A stretch of 64,000 nt of DNA from RHLJ01 sp048058975 (GCA_048058975.1 JBLLNP010000001.1:248001-312000); one strand, 5' to 3'; shown: positions 24,326 through 34,201, numbered from the stretch's first letter. The notes: generated by a model not told the origin, from the letters alone. Program-made: numbers and translations.

Positions 24326-26926
24326 ATGAATATAAAGCCTCCTAAATCAGCAGTTCGGTTTTTAACCTTTTTCCTGAAAAGAGAATTACAGGAAGAGGTG
24401 CTTGGTGATTTAGAGGAGGCATTCTATTTCAACATCCAAAAAAAATCAAAGAACAGGGCAAAGCTTCTTTACTGGTATCAGGTGCTTAACTATCTGAGGC
24501 CATTCGCTATCCGTAATTTTTCAACTCCAAATATGTATCCCGTCATGTTCAGTCATAATCTCAAAATCAGTTACCGAACACTTCTTAAAAACAAGACTTT
24601 TTCTTTGATCAATATTGGAGGACTGGCACTGGGAATGACCATAGCTATTTTTATTGCGCTCTGGATTTATGATGAATACTCCTATAACACTAATCATGAG
24701 CATTATGACCGGATTGTCCAGGTGATGCGAAAAGATATTTCTCCTGACGGTGTACGGGTTAATAGTTCGCTTACCGGGGGAATTGGTGTAGAACTGGAGG
24801 AAACTTACGGTCATTACTTCGAGCATATTGCTATGACTTTTTTTCGTCCAGAGACCGAATTATTAGTGGTAAAAGAGGAACCCTATCGTGAAATGGGATA
24901 TTTCTTTCAAAAAGATATTCCTCATATCCTTTCGTTTGAAATGAAACAGGGAACACGAGAGGCTCTGGAAAATCCTGGCAATATCTTAGTCTCAGATCGG
25001 TTCGCCCAAAAAGTGTTTGGAAAGGAAAATCCAATCGGTAAAACGGTTTCAATTAATGGAACAACCGATTTAATCGTACAGGGAGTTTTCGAAGACTTAC
25101 CTGAGAACTCCACTTTTGGGGACGCCAACTTTTTTGCATCAATGGCACTTATCTACAATGAGAACAATCCTTATACGTGGAATAATTACAATATGAAAGC
25201 TTTTGCCAAGCTTAAGGAAGAGGTTTCTATATCAGACGCTTCCCTGGCTATCAAAGAGTTGATGAAACCATATCGGGATGTGGAGGATGATCCAAGAGAA
25301 CTGTTCTTACTTCCGATGAAGGACTGGCACCTGAATTCAACGTTCGAAGATGGAGTTCAGGTTACGAGTAAAAAAGTTCAGTTCATCCGTTTATATGGTC
25401 TGATTGGAGTTTTTATTCTATTCATCGCATGTATCAACTTTATGAATCTGAATACGTCTCAGTTTCAAAGTCGGGGAAAAGAAGTTGGTGTTCGAAAAGC
25501 AATTGGTTCAGCCCGCGGTGAGGTGATAAATCAGTTCATGACGGAGGCTTTTTTATACACGTTTGGCGCACTTATCATCTCATTATCTTTGGTATATCTG
25601 TTTCTCCCAACATTCAATACGGTTGCAGCTAAAGGAATTATGTTTCAGTGGGCAAATCCTCTTTTCTGGCTGGTTAGCCTTGGCTTTAGTTTTATTGTAG
25701 GTTTAATCGCCGGAAGTTATCCCGCAATATTTTTGTCATCTTTTAATCCCATTCAGGCTTTAAAGGGAAGACTGAGACTGGGCAAAAAAAGTGAGCGATT
25801 TCGTCAAGGGTTAGTGGTTCTTCAATTTGCAATCTCAATTGTGATGATTATCGGTACCATTACTATCCATCAGCAAATTCAACATGCCAAAAACCGACCA
25901 ATTGGATACGAAAAAGAAGGGCTAATTACTATGACTGGAAGCCGGACTTTGTACCAAAGCCTGGATGTACTTCGCTCAGAATTGAAGAACACAGGTATTG
26001 TACAAGAAATGGCATTGGCGAACTATCCACTTACTACTACACTAGGAAATAATGACGGATTTAAACTGCCTGGAGCATCCAGCGAGTTAACGACTTCTTT
26101 CAACACTATTTTTGTAAGTCCGGAATATGGAAAAACTACTCAATGGGAATTAATAGCAGGAAGAGATTTTTCAAGAGATTTAGGAGATGAGTCTGGAAAC
26201 ATAATAATTAGTGAATCTGCTGCAGAAGCAATGGGGTTGGAGAATCCCATTGGTCAGGAAATTGAAGCTAAATATGAATTTAACGGACATAATCGATTTA
26301 CCATTATTGGGGTAGTTCGGGATATGATCAAGGGCTCTCCTTTTGATGAACCCAAACCTTTGATGTTATTTCCAGCTGAATTTCCGATGAGATATTTATT
26401 TATTAGAGTAAATCTGGAGGTGCCTTTGGGTAGCGCAATCCCTGAAATTCGGGAGATATTCTCTAAAGTAGCGCCTGAACATCCCTTCGAATATGCTTTT
26501 GCTGATAATCAGTATCTTACCAAATTTAAAGCTGAGGAGCAGACCGGAGTACTTGCTACTATTTTCAGCGGACTTGCAATTCTGATTAGTTGCCTTGGGT
26601 TATTTGGATTGTCCGCGTTTATGGTTACTCAAAGGGTAAAGGAAATAGGAATACGGAAAGTATTAGGTGCTTCGGTTACTAATCTGTGGGCACTACTTTC
26701 AAAAGACTTTGGACTGTTAGTGCTTCTGGCATGTGTGATTTCTATACCAATAGCTTCCTATGCTATGAATACCTGGCTTCAGGATTTTGAATATCGAATA
26801 CAGATTTCTTGGTGGATTTATGGTATAGGAATCGTTTCATGTTTTGTAGTTACCATGCTAACAGTAAGCTATCATTCGATAAAAGCATCTGTAGCGAATC
26901 CGGTGAAATCCCTAAAGACGGAGTGA
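24326..26926 (+). CDS. MacB/FtsX-family ABC permease with N-terminal prefix domain
   Basis: An 866-aa inner-membrane protein: a short helical prefix domain (1-70, LKRELQEEVLGDLEEAFYF, the type linked to PadR regulators), then two MacB-PCD + FtsX units. The first unit has one N-terminal helix (ISYRTLLKNKTFSLINIGGLALGMTIAI) and three helices around residues 350-470; the second repeats this from about 490 to the end (GIRKVLGASVTNLWALL, NPVKSLK). No ATPase gene is adjacent. Such proteins move lipids, peptides or lipoproteins, or act in envelope stress. It ends in TGA, which supports the standard code for the host. Confidence 0.92.
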   Translation: MNIKPPKSAVRFLTFFLKRELQEEVLGDLEEAFYFNIQKKSKNRAKLLYWYQVLNYLRPFAIRNFSTPNMYPVMFSHNLKISYRTLLKNKTFSLINIGGLALGMTIAIFIALWIYDEYSYNTNHEHYDRIVQVMRKDISPDGVRVNSSLTGGIGVELEETYGHYFEHIAMTFFRPETELLVVKEEPYREMGYFFQKDIPHILSFEMKQGTREALENPGNILVSDRFAQKVFGKENPIGKTVSINGTTDLIVQGVFEDLPENSTFGDANFFASMALIYNENNPYTWNNYNMKAFAKLKEEVSISDASLAIKELMKPYRDVEDDPRELFLLPMKDWHLNSTFEDGVQVTSKKVQFIRLYGLIGVFILFIACINFMNLNTSQFQSRGKEVGVRKAIGSARGEVINQFMTEAFLYTFGALIISLSLVYLFLPTFNTVAAKGIMFQWANPLFWLVSLGFSFIVGLIAGSYPAIFLSSFNPIQALKGRLRLGKKSERFRQGLVVLQFAISIVMIIGTITIHQQIQHAKNRPIGYEKEGLITMTGSRTLYQSLDVLRSELKNTGIVQEMALANYPLTTTLGNNDGFKLPGASSELTTSFNTIFVSPEYGKTTQWELIAGRDFSRDLGDESGNIIISESAAEAMGLENPIGQEIEAKYEFNGHNRFTIIGVVRDMIKGSPFDEPKPLMLFPAEFPMRYLFIRVNLEVPLGSAIPEIREIFSKVAPEHPFEYAFADNQYLTKFKAEEQTGVLATIFSGLAILISCLGLFGLSAFMVTQRVKEIGIRKVLGASVTNLWALLSKDFGLLVLLACVISIPIASYAMNTWLQDFEYRIQISWWIYGIGIVSCFVVTMLTVSYHSIKASVANPVKSLKTE

Positions 26927-26936
26927 GGCTGTTTAT

Positions 26937-27533
26937 TTAAAAAATAGTCCCTTTATAAAACACGCCAATTGCAGTTGCATCATAGTCGAAGCCAAACTCA
27001 TCGGTGTAAGTCATAGAAGTATAGCGAAGACCAAATCCTGCGTATGAGGCTTCAAAAAGAGGACCGACAGCATTGTCAAAAGAAGCATCAGGGCCAATAC
27101 CATCCGCCTTAAAATTGATATTGGTATGTGCAGCTATTCCGGCACCAATTTTTATATCATCAGTGATTAACCAGTTTGCTGTTAACTCAATCGGGAAGCG
27201 GGTAAGTCGAATATGAGCGTTATCAGCCTGGGTGGTTACATATTTGATTCCAATGGTTCCCTGAAGCATAAGGAAATCGATAGATGGAAACTGAACTTCA
27301 GCTCCAATTCCTATAGAACCACCCTGACTCGCATAAACATCTTGTGTATCTCCGTCTTCGAACTGGATTTCCGCCACACTTTCACCCCCAAATTCTAGGG
27401 CAACTCCTATAAGAAAGCGTACTGGTGATGGTTTTGATTTTGCAACAGTCTCATCTTCTGAAACTTGTGCCACCAGGTTAGCAGGAGCTAAAAAGAATAG
27501 TACAGATGCGACAAATAATTTTCTGATGAACAT
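26937..27533 (-). CDS. Outer-membrane beta-barrel protein (OMP_b-brl-like)
   Basis: 198 aa with signal peptide MFIRKLFVASVLFFLAPANLVAQ and alternating beta strands (RFLIGVALEFGG, SIGIGAEVQF, MLQGTIGIKYVTT, FPIELTANWLI, IKIGAGIAAH, FGLRYTSMTYTDEF) ending in a phenylalanine. This suits an eight-stranded barrel of unknown function. It converges with the permease gene 10 bases away. Confidence 0.75.
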   Translation of the reverse strand: MFIRKLFVASVLFFLAPANLVAQVSEDETVAKSKPSPVRFLIGVALEFGGESVAEIQFEDGDTQDVYASQGGSIGIGAEVQFPSIDFLMLQGTIGIKYVTTQADNAHIRLTRFPIELTANWLITDDIKIGAGIAAHTNINFKADGIGPDASFDNAVGPLFEASYAGFGLRYTSMTYTDEFGFDYDATAIGVFYKGTIF

Positions 27534-27607
27534 GTAGATGATGAATAGGTATTAAAAGAAGGCGACAAAGGGAAAATCCTTCTTTGAACCAAAACAACAT
27601 CTTTTTA

Positions 27608-28474
27608 TTAGGTTACTTTCTCCAGAACAGAAAACAATTTCGCTCCCAATTTTGTGTACCCCGAATCAGGGTTCAAAAAAAGGATCAGGTAAAATACAGC
27701 CCACCCTATAGAGCGCTTTATAGACGATTCGGAAGCCCCGTACGCGTCAAAGGCTCTCGATCTTAATTCAGCATCTTCAATCAACATCCAGAAAGAGACC
27801 AGATCGGTAGCAGGATCTCCCTTTGTGATGTCTCCCCAATCGATGATAGCTTGAATTTCCCCGTTTCGTACAATAATGTTATTTGGATGAAGATCACCGT
27901 GGATCAGGCATGGGGCAGAATCTATAGGTTCAGTAACCGCCATCTCCCATAAATTTTTTATATCTGCCGGAACTAAGATGCCATTCTTTTCAAGTTCATT
28001 CATTCTGTTTTTAACATCCTGATCTCTTGCAGAAAGCGGTACTCCACGATAGGGATTACCCGGCGCTCCAGATGGATTTATATGATGCAGTGCCTTAAGA
28101 AAGTGAATAAGCTTTTCTATCTGCGATTCTATAACAGGTTCATATAGAGCTGAATTACCATCAAAAAAGGGAGTGATCGTCCATGGCCAGGGATAATTGC
28201 TGGTTGGTTTTCCGGTTTTGATTGGAGCCGGGACTGGTATCGGTAATTTAGATTTCAGTTTTGGAAGCCACTCCATTTCATGCCTGATTAAATCGACTCG
28301 CAATTTTCTTCTAGGTAAGCGAACAAGCATGGAGTCACCGAGTCTATAATTGGCATTATCATATCCTTCAGAAAGAAATGTAATAGGGTGATTAGAAAAC
28401 TCAGGAAATTGAGAATCAACGAGTTCTTGTACTAGTTGACTGGTAATTGTGATTTCAGGTGCGGGAAAGCTCAT
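27608..28474 (-). CDS. Aminoglycoside phosphotransferase-family kinase (APH fold)
   Basis: A 288-aa kinase-like protein: N-lobe RLGDSMLVRLPRRKLRVDL, catalytic loop CLIHGDLHPNNIIVRNGEI (HGDxxxxN) and metal-binding IDWGDITKGDPATDL. Similar proteins give aminoglycoside or other small-molecule phosphorylation; chromosomal copies often have metabolic substrates, so no resistance is implied. Coupled by ATGA overlap to the HEAT-like gene upstream. Confidence 0.9.
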   Translation of the reverse strand: MSFPAPEITITSQLVQELVDSQFPEFSNHPITFLSEGYDNANYRLGDSMLVRLPRRKLRVDLIRHEMEWLPKLKSKLPIPVPAPIKTGKPTSNYPWPWTITPFFDGNSALYEPVIESQIEKLIHFLKALHHINPSGAPGNPYRGVPLSARDQDVKNRMNELEKNGILVPADIKNLWEMAVTEPIDSAPCLIHGDLHPNNIIVRNGEIQAIIDWGDITKGDPATDLVSFWMLIEDAELRSRAFDAYGASESSIKRSIGWAVFYLILFLNPDSGYTKLGAKLFSVLEKVT

Positions 28475-28977
28475 TCGCTTATTTGGTGCATTATTTTGAG
28501 AACTCCCTGCCGTATGCCTGGCGACAGTGAGTTGATATACTGAGGTTGTGTAAGGGATAACACTTCGTGAGAAAGCTCAGGGTATTTCTTTACCAAATCT
28601 GCCATTACCTGAAAAGCAAAATAACGTACAGAAGCCTTTTTTCTCACCTGCTCCCAGATTGTCACACAAATATCAAAAAGCTGTCCCTGTTGATCATCAT
28701 CTAAATCAGATTGGAGTAAGATTTTAATGAATTCTCTTTGATGACCGTCTTGTAGTTCGGATAGTTTGCTCAAAATATCAGGAATAAACGCCGATATTTT
28801 TTCTGCATTCTCAGGCAAGGTACCACCTATAGCCCAGGCAGCCCGCCATGCAATGGGTTGCTTATCAGATAGTGCAAGCGAAATAGCATCATTAAAAAAT
28901 TCGGGATGATCATACAGAAATTGAACCATATTAGGCTTATCGCGGCTTAATAAAATTGTTCTTAAATCTGATGACAT
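28471..28977 (-). CDS. HEAT-like helical repeat protein
   Basis: 168 aa, cytosolic, built of helical pairs (PIAWRAAWAIGGTLPENAEKI, KKASVRYFAFQVMADLVKKYPEL, SPGIRQGVLKIMHQI), the pattern of HEAT/adaptin-like repeats. Its stop overlaps the start of the APH-fold kinase (ATGA), so the two may act together. No catalytic motif is seen. Confidence 0.75.
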   Translation of the reverse strand: MSSDLRTILLSRDKPNMVQFLYDHPEFFNDAISLALSDKQPIAWRAAWAIGGTLPENAEKISAFIPDILSKLSELQDGHQREFIKILLQSDLDDDQQGQLFDICVTIWEQVRKKASVRYFAFQVMADLVKKYPELSHEVLSLTQPQYINSLSPGIRQGVLKIMHQISE

Positions 28978-29095
28978 ATACTCAAGCAGTAATTAGATGG
29001 AATACCAGGCGAACTTAACGGAAAACTAAGTTACAGATTTTTGGATAGTACTGGAAAGAAGATCGAGCCTTAAGCTTTCGTGGATATATGTTGCC

Positions 29096-29665
29096 TTACT
29101 CTTCTATTTGTGGTGTTTTATTTGCCCAGATAAGCATTCTCAAAGATGAAATAAAGGCTGCTATCGTAATTCCGAAAAGAAATATATTCTGAATAAGAAG
29201 CGAAAGAATTAAAAGCAGAAGTGCAGATGCGAAATATCTTCCACTTTGAATGTAATAACCGGTTCGAAGGTGCATTCTTATTTTACCATGAATTCCTTTC
29301 CTGCTTACCCGGTATGCGATTAAGTTACTCAGGTGTTGAGTGATTACTATCAAAAATATGCCCCAAAAAAATCCCAGGTAAAATAGAGTCAAATGGGCTG
29401 GAACAAATGTTAAGAACAAAGCAATAAAAACCCCGAAAACAACTGCAATCATGCTATGTTTCAAACTGAAAAGTTTTAGCTCCGCCACTTCGTTTCGAAG
29501 CATCGGATTACCTTCAATGGTATTTACCGGGTAGCTTTCATAATGCTTGTAATATTGAGTCCGACGTTCTTTTTCTTGTGCACGCGTAAGTAACCAATCC
29601 GTCCACATTAAAAGGGTAGTAATTACACCTGCGATTATGGGATTATTGATTAACCACTCAATCAT
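29096..29665 (-). CDS. Unknown inner-membrane protein, 189 aa
   Basis: Hydrophobic segments near 8-24, 70-92, 95-112 and 140-182 suggest four to five membrane helices. A cytosolic loop contains RAQEKERRTQYYKHYESYP. I do not recognise a family. It stands alone between the HEAT-like gene and gldC, which is on the other strand. Confidence 0.7.
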   Translation of the reverse strand: MIEWLINNPIIAGVITTLLMWTDWLLTRAQEKERRTQYYKHYESYPVNTIEGNPMLRNEVAELKLFSLKHSMIAVVFGVFIALFLTFVPAHLTLFYLGFFWGIFLIVITQHLSNLIAYRVSRKGIHGKIRMHLRTGYYIQSGRYFASALLLLILSLLIQNIFLFGITIAAFISSLRMLIWANKTPQIEE

Positions 29666-29806
29666 TGTTATTTAGATTTTGTAATTAATTTAGAGAAATA
29701 CTCAGTAAGCTATTTACTATTACATATATTCCTTAAAAGTTAAGATTTGATGAATATGTCAGTTAACAGGACTCCATTCGTCTTTTAAATCACAAAACGA
29801 TCATTC

Positions 29807-30136
29807 ATGCAAAAGAAGAATATTAATATCACAGTAGAGCTGGACGAACAAAATATTCCTACAAACATTATCTGGAATGCTGATGATATGCAGGGAAAAA
29901 GTGAGGCACAGTGCAGAGCAATGTTGCTATCTCTTTGGGATGCCCGACAAAAAGACACCCTAAAACTCGACCTGTGGACGAAAGACATGACGGTTGATGA
30001 AATGAAAATCTTCTTCCATCAAACGCTCGTCACTATGGCTAATACTTTACAAACAGCCACCAACGATGAGCGTATTTCAGGTGATATGATGGATTTCTGT
30101 GACTACTTTGCAGAGAAAATGGAGATTAAAGCCTAG
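29807..30136 (+). CDS. gldC: Gliding motility protein GldC homologue
   Basis: A 109-aa soluble protein matching the GldC family in length and wording (NITVELDEQNIPTNIIWNAD, KSEAQCRAMLLSLWD, LKLDLWTKDMTVDEMKIFFHQTL, ISGDMMDFCDYFAEKM). In Flavobacterium GldC assists gliding and the type IX secretion machinery; in this phylum it is also found in non-gliding species. It ends before a terminator shared with the MEMO-family gene. Confidence 0.88.
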   Translation: MQKKNINITVELDEQNIPTNIIWNADDMQGKSEAQCRAMLLSLWDARQKDTLKLDLWTKDMTVDEMKIFFHQTLVTMANTLQTATNDERISGDMMDFCDYFAEKMEIKA

Positions 30137-30151
30137 TTCAATAACAACTAG

Positions 30152-30185
30152 ACAACACTCAATTTACATGATTAGTGTGTGTTGT
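30152..30185. terminator. Terminator between gldC and the MEMO-family gene
   Basis: ACAACAC (30152-30158) pairs with GTGTTGT (30179-30185) and T-rich sequence follows on the plus strand. The genes converge. Confidence 0.55.
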
Positions 30186-31421
30186 TTATTGGAATAGAAT
30201 ACTTCCAAAACTAACGGCGCTTTCCTGCTCTCGTTCATCCCATACATCATAAGAGAGAATGTTACCGGATATTCCCGGAAATGTTTTCAGAAATGTAAGA
30301 AGAGGAGGGAAACCGCAAATGCGATAGGGGTCGTATTCTTCTTTCATCAATGAAACCAGTTTTTCAGCATTTCCGCTGGCACCGATTTCAAGGAATCGTT
30401 CATCATTCAGTTTCACCTCTTCAAACATCATTGATGCTTCTTTTTGATCTCCAAACTTATGCCCGAAATGAGCTAAGTCTCCACTGACAAGAAAAAAAGT
30501 ATCTTCATCATCCAATTTTCGCAAAGCAGAAGCAAAGGCGTCTAGCTGTTGTCCCCGAAATGGGTTATTTGAATACATTAGTTCGTCAAGGCTTCCAATC
30601 AGTATTGGTACAATTTCAAATTCATGGTTCCAGATGTAATTGAGAAATAGAAGATGAAGTTCGATGCTGTGCTCGATACGATGGGCTCGCGAATGTTTTG
30701 AAATTCCAGCCAAAGAAAGATCCTGAAACGAGTTCAGGATGACATCAATAGAGGATTTATCAGCACTAATATCCCCATTTGGCATGAGGAAGTTTTTGTA
30801 TGACAAAATAAAAGGAGTTTCCTGATATAATTTTTCAAATAAACCCGAATAGTGAGAAGTAGCCAGAATAACTACTCGTTTAGGTTTTAGGTTTTTGATG
30901 GAAGAGAACGCTTTCACATAACTATTCATGCCAACCCGGGGATCAATATGTGGAGCGTATAGGCCTTTAGCAGAAGTTATGGCTACAGACTGCTCATGTT
31001 GCTCAAAAGCAGCAGCCAGCATTATTTGCAGTTTCTCTTGCTCTTTAGGATAAGAAACGCCAGCAGTTGTACAGATATGGTAATGAGATTGCTCGTATTC
31101 TGTTTCAAGCAATTCAGATTGTTCTGCAAAATATTCTGATTGAAGTACCCCATTTTCATCCAGAAAACGAACATAGCCTAAGATCTGTTCTTTAGTTACA
31201 TCACCGGCACTAAACTTCAGAATCTTTTCCACACTTCGAATGCCATCAATTAAAGAAAGCACGGTTTCTGATTCAATCGGTAAAGCAAAATCAGGTGTGG
31301 CATAACCTAACGAATCATAAAAATATAACAGAGAATGCCCGTTTTGATTTAGCGGAATTCGTTGGATATCGTACCGAACAGGAGGGATGGGTTTTGTATA
31401 TGAGTTAAAGAGAAGCGACAT
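30186..31421 (-). CDS. MEMO-family protein (AmmeMemoRadiSam system protein B), with repeat-encoded insert
   Basis: 411 aa. An N-terminal PqqD-like or docking region (1-95) precedes a MEMO domain: YAPHIDPRVGMNSYVKAF, VVILATSHYSG, HSIELHLLFLNYIW, FLVSGDLAHFGHKFGD and ICGFPPLLTFL carry the conserved His residues of the family. Usually it accompanies an AMMECR1 protein and a radical SAM enzyme; neither is in this window. Near residue 230 the peptide DVILNSFQDLS is encoded by a palindromic repeat (30720-30740), a sign of a mobile repeat inserted in frame. Confidence 0.88.
   Translation of the reverse strand: MSLLFNSYTKPIPPVRYDIQRIPLNQNGHSLLYFYDSLGYATPDFALPIESETVLSLIDGIRSVEKILKFSAGDVTKEQILGYVRFLDENGVLQSEYFAEQSELLETEYEQSHYHICTTAGVSYPKEQEKLQIMLAAAFEQHEQSVAITSAKGLYAPHIDPRVGMNSYVKAFSSIKNLKPKRVVILATSHYSGLFEKLYQETPFILSYKNFLMPNGDISADKSSIDVILNSFQDLSLAGISKHSRAHRIEHSIELHLLFLNYIWNHEFEIVPILIGSLDELMYSNNPFRGQQLDAFASALRKLDDEDTFFLVSGDLAHFGHKFGDQKEASMMFEEVKLNDERFLEIGASGNAEKLVSLMKEEYDPYRICGFPPLLTFLKTFPGISGNILSYDVWDEREQESAVSFGSILFQ
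30720..30740. repeat. REP-like palindrome inside a coding sequence
   Basis: ATCCTGAA and TTCAGGAT flank ACGAG; read on the coding strand it gives the peptide ILNSFQDL within the MEMO-family protein. The insert keeps the frame. Confidence 0.7.
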
Positions 31422-31480
31422 TGTGTAAATCTATTAATTTTGTAAGGACTTTGCTTTTGAATAGTCTTACTAAAAATTAA

Positions 31481-32164
31481 TCATTTAGAAGTTTTCCGCA
31501 TTTTCTGGCATTCACAATTATTTCCAAATTTCACACACAGCGGATGATCCGGTGCTTTAGAAATTCGTGCTTTGCATGGGCCCCGACCGTGATGAATCAT
31601 GAGATGGGATAAATCCGTCCAGCTTTCCTGAGGGAACAAAGCCATTAAATCACGTTCTATTTTATCGGTGTTAGATTTGTGTTTAGTCAGTCCAAATCGA
31701 TTTGAAAACCGTTTAACATGAGTATCCACTACTACACCGTGATTTATCCCAAACGCATTACCAAGTACCACATTAGCTGTTTTTCTGGCAGCTCCACGCA
31801 GGCTAAGAAGATCATCCATATTGGAGGGTACTTCCCCATTGAATTCCTCAACTAATGTTTTAGAAGTTTCTTTCAAAGATTTGGCTTTGTTTCTGTAAAA
31901 ACCGGTTGTGCGGACTAGTTCTTCCAGTTCTTCCAGTGGAGCTTCGGCCATCAATTCAGGAGTTGGATAGGTATCGAAAAGGGCAGGAGTAACTTTGTTC
32001 ACTCTAACATCCGTGCATTGCGCACTTAAAATCGTTGCAATTAACAGCTCAAAGGGATTCCGGTGATTAAGTTCACAGTGAGGATTTGGGTAATAATTAT
32101 ACAACTCATTCAGGATTTTCTGAGCCCGTTCTTTTTGTTGCTTCGTTTTTCTGGGTAACTTCAT
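31481..32164 (-). CDS. nth: Endonuclease III (DNA glycosylase/AP lyase)
   Basis: A 227-aa base-excision repair enzyme. HhH motif LRGAARKTANVVLGNAFG holds the catalytic Lys, and VVVDTHVKRFSNRFGL the catalytic Asp. The C-terminal iron-sulfur cysteines are unusually spaced: C-x12-C-x6-C-x-C in place of C-x6-C-x2-C-x5-C, and the HhH loop has Ala where Gly is common. Whether it still binds a 4Fe-4S cluster is uncertain. Single gene; the hybrid kinase diverges from it. Confidence 0.92.
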   Translation of the reverse strand: MKLPRKTKQQKERAQKILNELYNYYPNPHCELNHRNPFELLIATILSAQCTDVRVNKVTPALFDTYPTPELMAEAPLEELEELVRTTGFYRNKAKSLKETSKTLVEEFNGEVPSNMDDLLSLRGAARKTANVVLGNAFGINHGVVVDTHVKRFSNRFGLTKHKSNTDKIERDLMALFPQESWTDLSHLMIHHGRGPCKARISKAPDHPLCVKFGNNCECQKMRKTSK

Positions 32165-32267
32165 GCCGGATATGGAATTGAAATGAATGTATTCTGGTTG
32201 AACTGCTGGTAATAATTATCGACTCTTAGAATCAATTAAGTCTGGGATTGAAATAAAATTTTCACAT

Positions 32268-34184
32268 ATGTCATCTGAAAAAGAAGGAAAATCATTCCAA
32301 AATACAACAAACTATACCATTTATGGGATGACTTTTGGTTTACTTTTTCCAGTGATAGCTACTTTATTTGATATCAGTTTACAGGGATTACCTTTTTCTC
32401 TGGATTCTGTATCGATAGTGCAAAGTGGAAATCCATTACATTGGATAATAGACACTGCTCCATTCTTTTTAGGATCGCTTTCTGCACTGGCTGGTTATAG
32501 AAAGGATCAAACAGAAGAAATAAACAGGGGGTTGGAAGAGATTGTTCAGGAGCGCACAGAAAGGCTGGAAAAGAAAAATGAGCTTTTGAAGCATGAAATA
32601 GAACAGCGAAAGGAAACAGAAAAAGCGCTTGTTGAAGCAAAGGAACAGGCGGAGATTGGAGCAAGAGCAAAAACACAGTTTCTTTCTACAATGAGTCACG
32701 AGATAAGGACTCCGCTCAACGCCGTAATTGGGATGTCGGGTTTATTATCGGATACCGAGTTGAATAACGAGCAACAGGATTTCGTAAACACCATTAACAA
32801 AAGCGGTGAGAATTTGTTGGGTATCATTAACAACATTCTTGACTATGCTAAAATCGAATCCGGCAAGCTCGACCTTGAAGAAGTAGAATTTTCACCCGCA
32901 TTTCTTATTGAGGATGTACTCGACCTCGTTTCTGCTACCGAAGCAAACAAAAAAATTGAACTGCTTTATAATATTGATGAAAAAGTTCCGGATTATGTGT
33001 TAGGGGATTCAACACGGGTGCAGCAAGTAATGGTAAACCTGGTACGAAATGCAATTAAGTTTACCGAGGAAGGAGAAATTGTCATTTTTGCCAATGCAAA
33101 AAAAGAAAGTGAAGGGTATCTTAAATTGCATTTCGAGGTTAAGGATACTGGAATTGGCATACCCAGAGACAAACAGCAGAAATTATTCCAGTCATTTTCC
33201 CAGGTGGATGCAAGTACTACACGTCGTTTCGGTGGAACCGGTTTAGGGCTTGCAATTTGTAAACGGCTGGTAGAATTAATGGGTGGAGAGATTTTTGTAA
33301 AAAGCGAACCGGGGACAGGCAGTTCTTTTACGTTTACTATAGATGTTAGAAAGAGCGAAAAGAAATTAACGGTTCGAAATCCTGAGAATCTGAAAGGGAA
33401 AAATATTTTCATTCTGGATGATAACGATACGAACCTATTCATTCTTAAGGCACAATGTGAAAAAGCAGGAATGCAAGTAAAGACATTTAAGGATCCATTG
33501 AAGGTATGTTCTTCTGTTCTGTCTCTGAAGGATTTTGATCTTGGAATTCTGGATATGCATATGCCCGATAAAAATGGAGTAGAAGTTGCGGAAGCTATAC
33601 GTGAAAGATATTCTAAAACAGAGCTTCCGCTTGTTTTACTTAGCTCTATTATGGATTTAGGAAGCATAGAAGAACGAAAAAAATTCAACCTATATCTTAC
33701 AAAGCCCATAAAGCAAACTCATTTATATCATAATCTGGAACGGGTTTTTGGAGATGTTGAAGGGGTACTCCGGTCCAAAGAAAAAGAAAACGTGCAGTCT
33801 TTTGATGTTGGTAAGAAACTGAAAATACTATTGGCCGAAGACAACGCAATCAACCAGAAAGTAGCCTCAAAAATGCTGGAGCGATTAGGACAAACCTGCG
33901 ATGTGGCCGGTAATGGAATTGAGGCCGTTCAAATGTGTCGGTTGATCAATTACGATCTGGTTTTCATGGACATGGAAATGCCTGAGATGGACGGACTTGA
34001 AGCCACTAAAATGCTAATAAAAATCGAGGATGATCTGAAAAAGCTTCCAACAATAATTGCCATGACCGCAAACGCGATGGAAGAAGACAGAAAAAGATGC
34101 TTAGAAGCAGGAATGCACGATTTTCTTCCCAAACCTGTAAAAATGGAAGCGATGCAGGAGGTTCTTACAAAATGGTTTAAGTAG
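32268..34184 (+). CDS. Hybrid sensor histidine kinase with two receiver domains
   Basis: 638 aa. Two N-terminal membrane helices (about 13-33 and 62-82) with little between them, a coiled coil (90-135), HisKA with FLSTMSHEIRTPLNAVIGM (phospho-His near 145), HATPase with N, G1 DTGIGIP and G2 GTGLGLAI boxes, then two REC domains. REC1 has DMHMP (Asp present) and REC2 MDMEMPEMDG. No DNA-binding output or Hpt is present, so a partner elsewhere must pass the phosphate. Lacking a large sensor domain, it may sense the membrane or another protein. Confidence 0.93.
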   Translation: MSSEKEGKSFQNTTNYTIYGMTFGLLFPVIATLFDISLQGLPFSLDSVSIVQSGNPLHWIIDTAPFFLGSLSALAGYRKDQTEEINRGLEEIVQERTERLEKKNELLKHEIEQRKETEKALVEAKEQAEIGARAKTQFLSTMSHEIRTPLNAVIGMSGLLSDTELNNEQQDFVNTINKSGENLLGIINNILDYAKIESGKLDLEEVEFSPAFLIEDVLDLVSATEANKKIELLYNIDEKVPDYVLGDSTRVQQVMVNLVRNAIKFTEEGEIVIFANAKKESEGYLKLHFEVKDTGIGIPRDKQQKLFQSFSQVDASTTRRFGGTGLGLAICKRLVELMGGEIFVKSEPGTGSSFTFTIDVRKSEKKLTVRNPENLKGKNIFILDDNDTNLFILKAQCEKAGMQVKTFKDPLKVCSSVLSLKDFDLGILDMHMPDKNGVEVAEAIRERYSKTELPLVLLSSIMDLGSIEERKKFNLYLTKPIKQTHLYHNLERVFGDVEGVLRSKEKENVQSFDVGKKLKILLAEDNAINQKVASKMLERLGQTCDVAGNGIEAVQMCRLINYDLVFMDMEMPEMDGLEATKMLIKIEDDLKKLPTIIAMTANAMEEDRKRCLEAGMHDFLPKPVKMEAMQEVLTKWFK

Positions 34185-34201
34185 TTACTTTAAGTTAACT
34201 C

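Noticed and set aside
32993..33709. 238-codon minus-strand frame opposite the histidine kinase
   Set aside because: The plus strand codes complete HATPase and REC domains here; the antisense product is Ser/Phe-rich noise.
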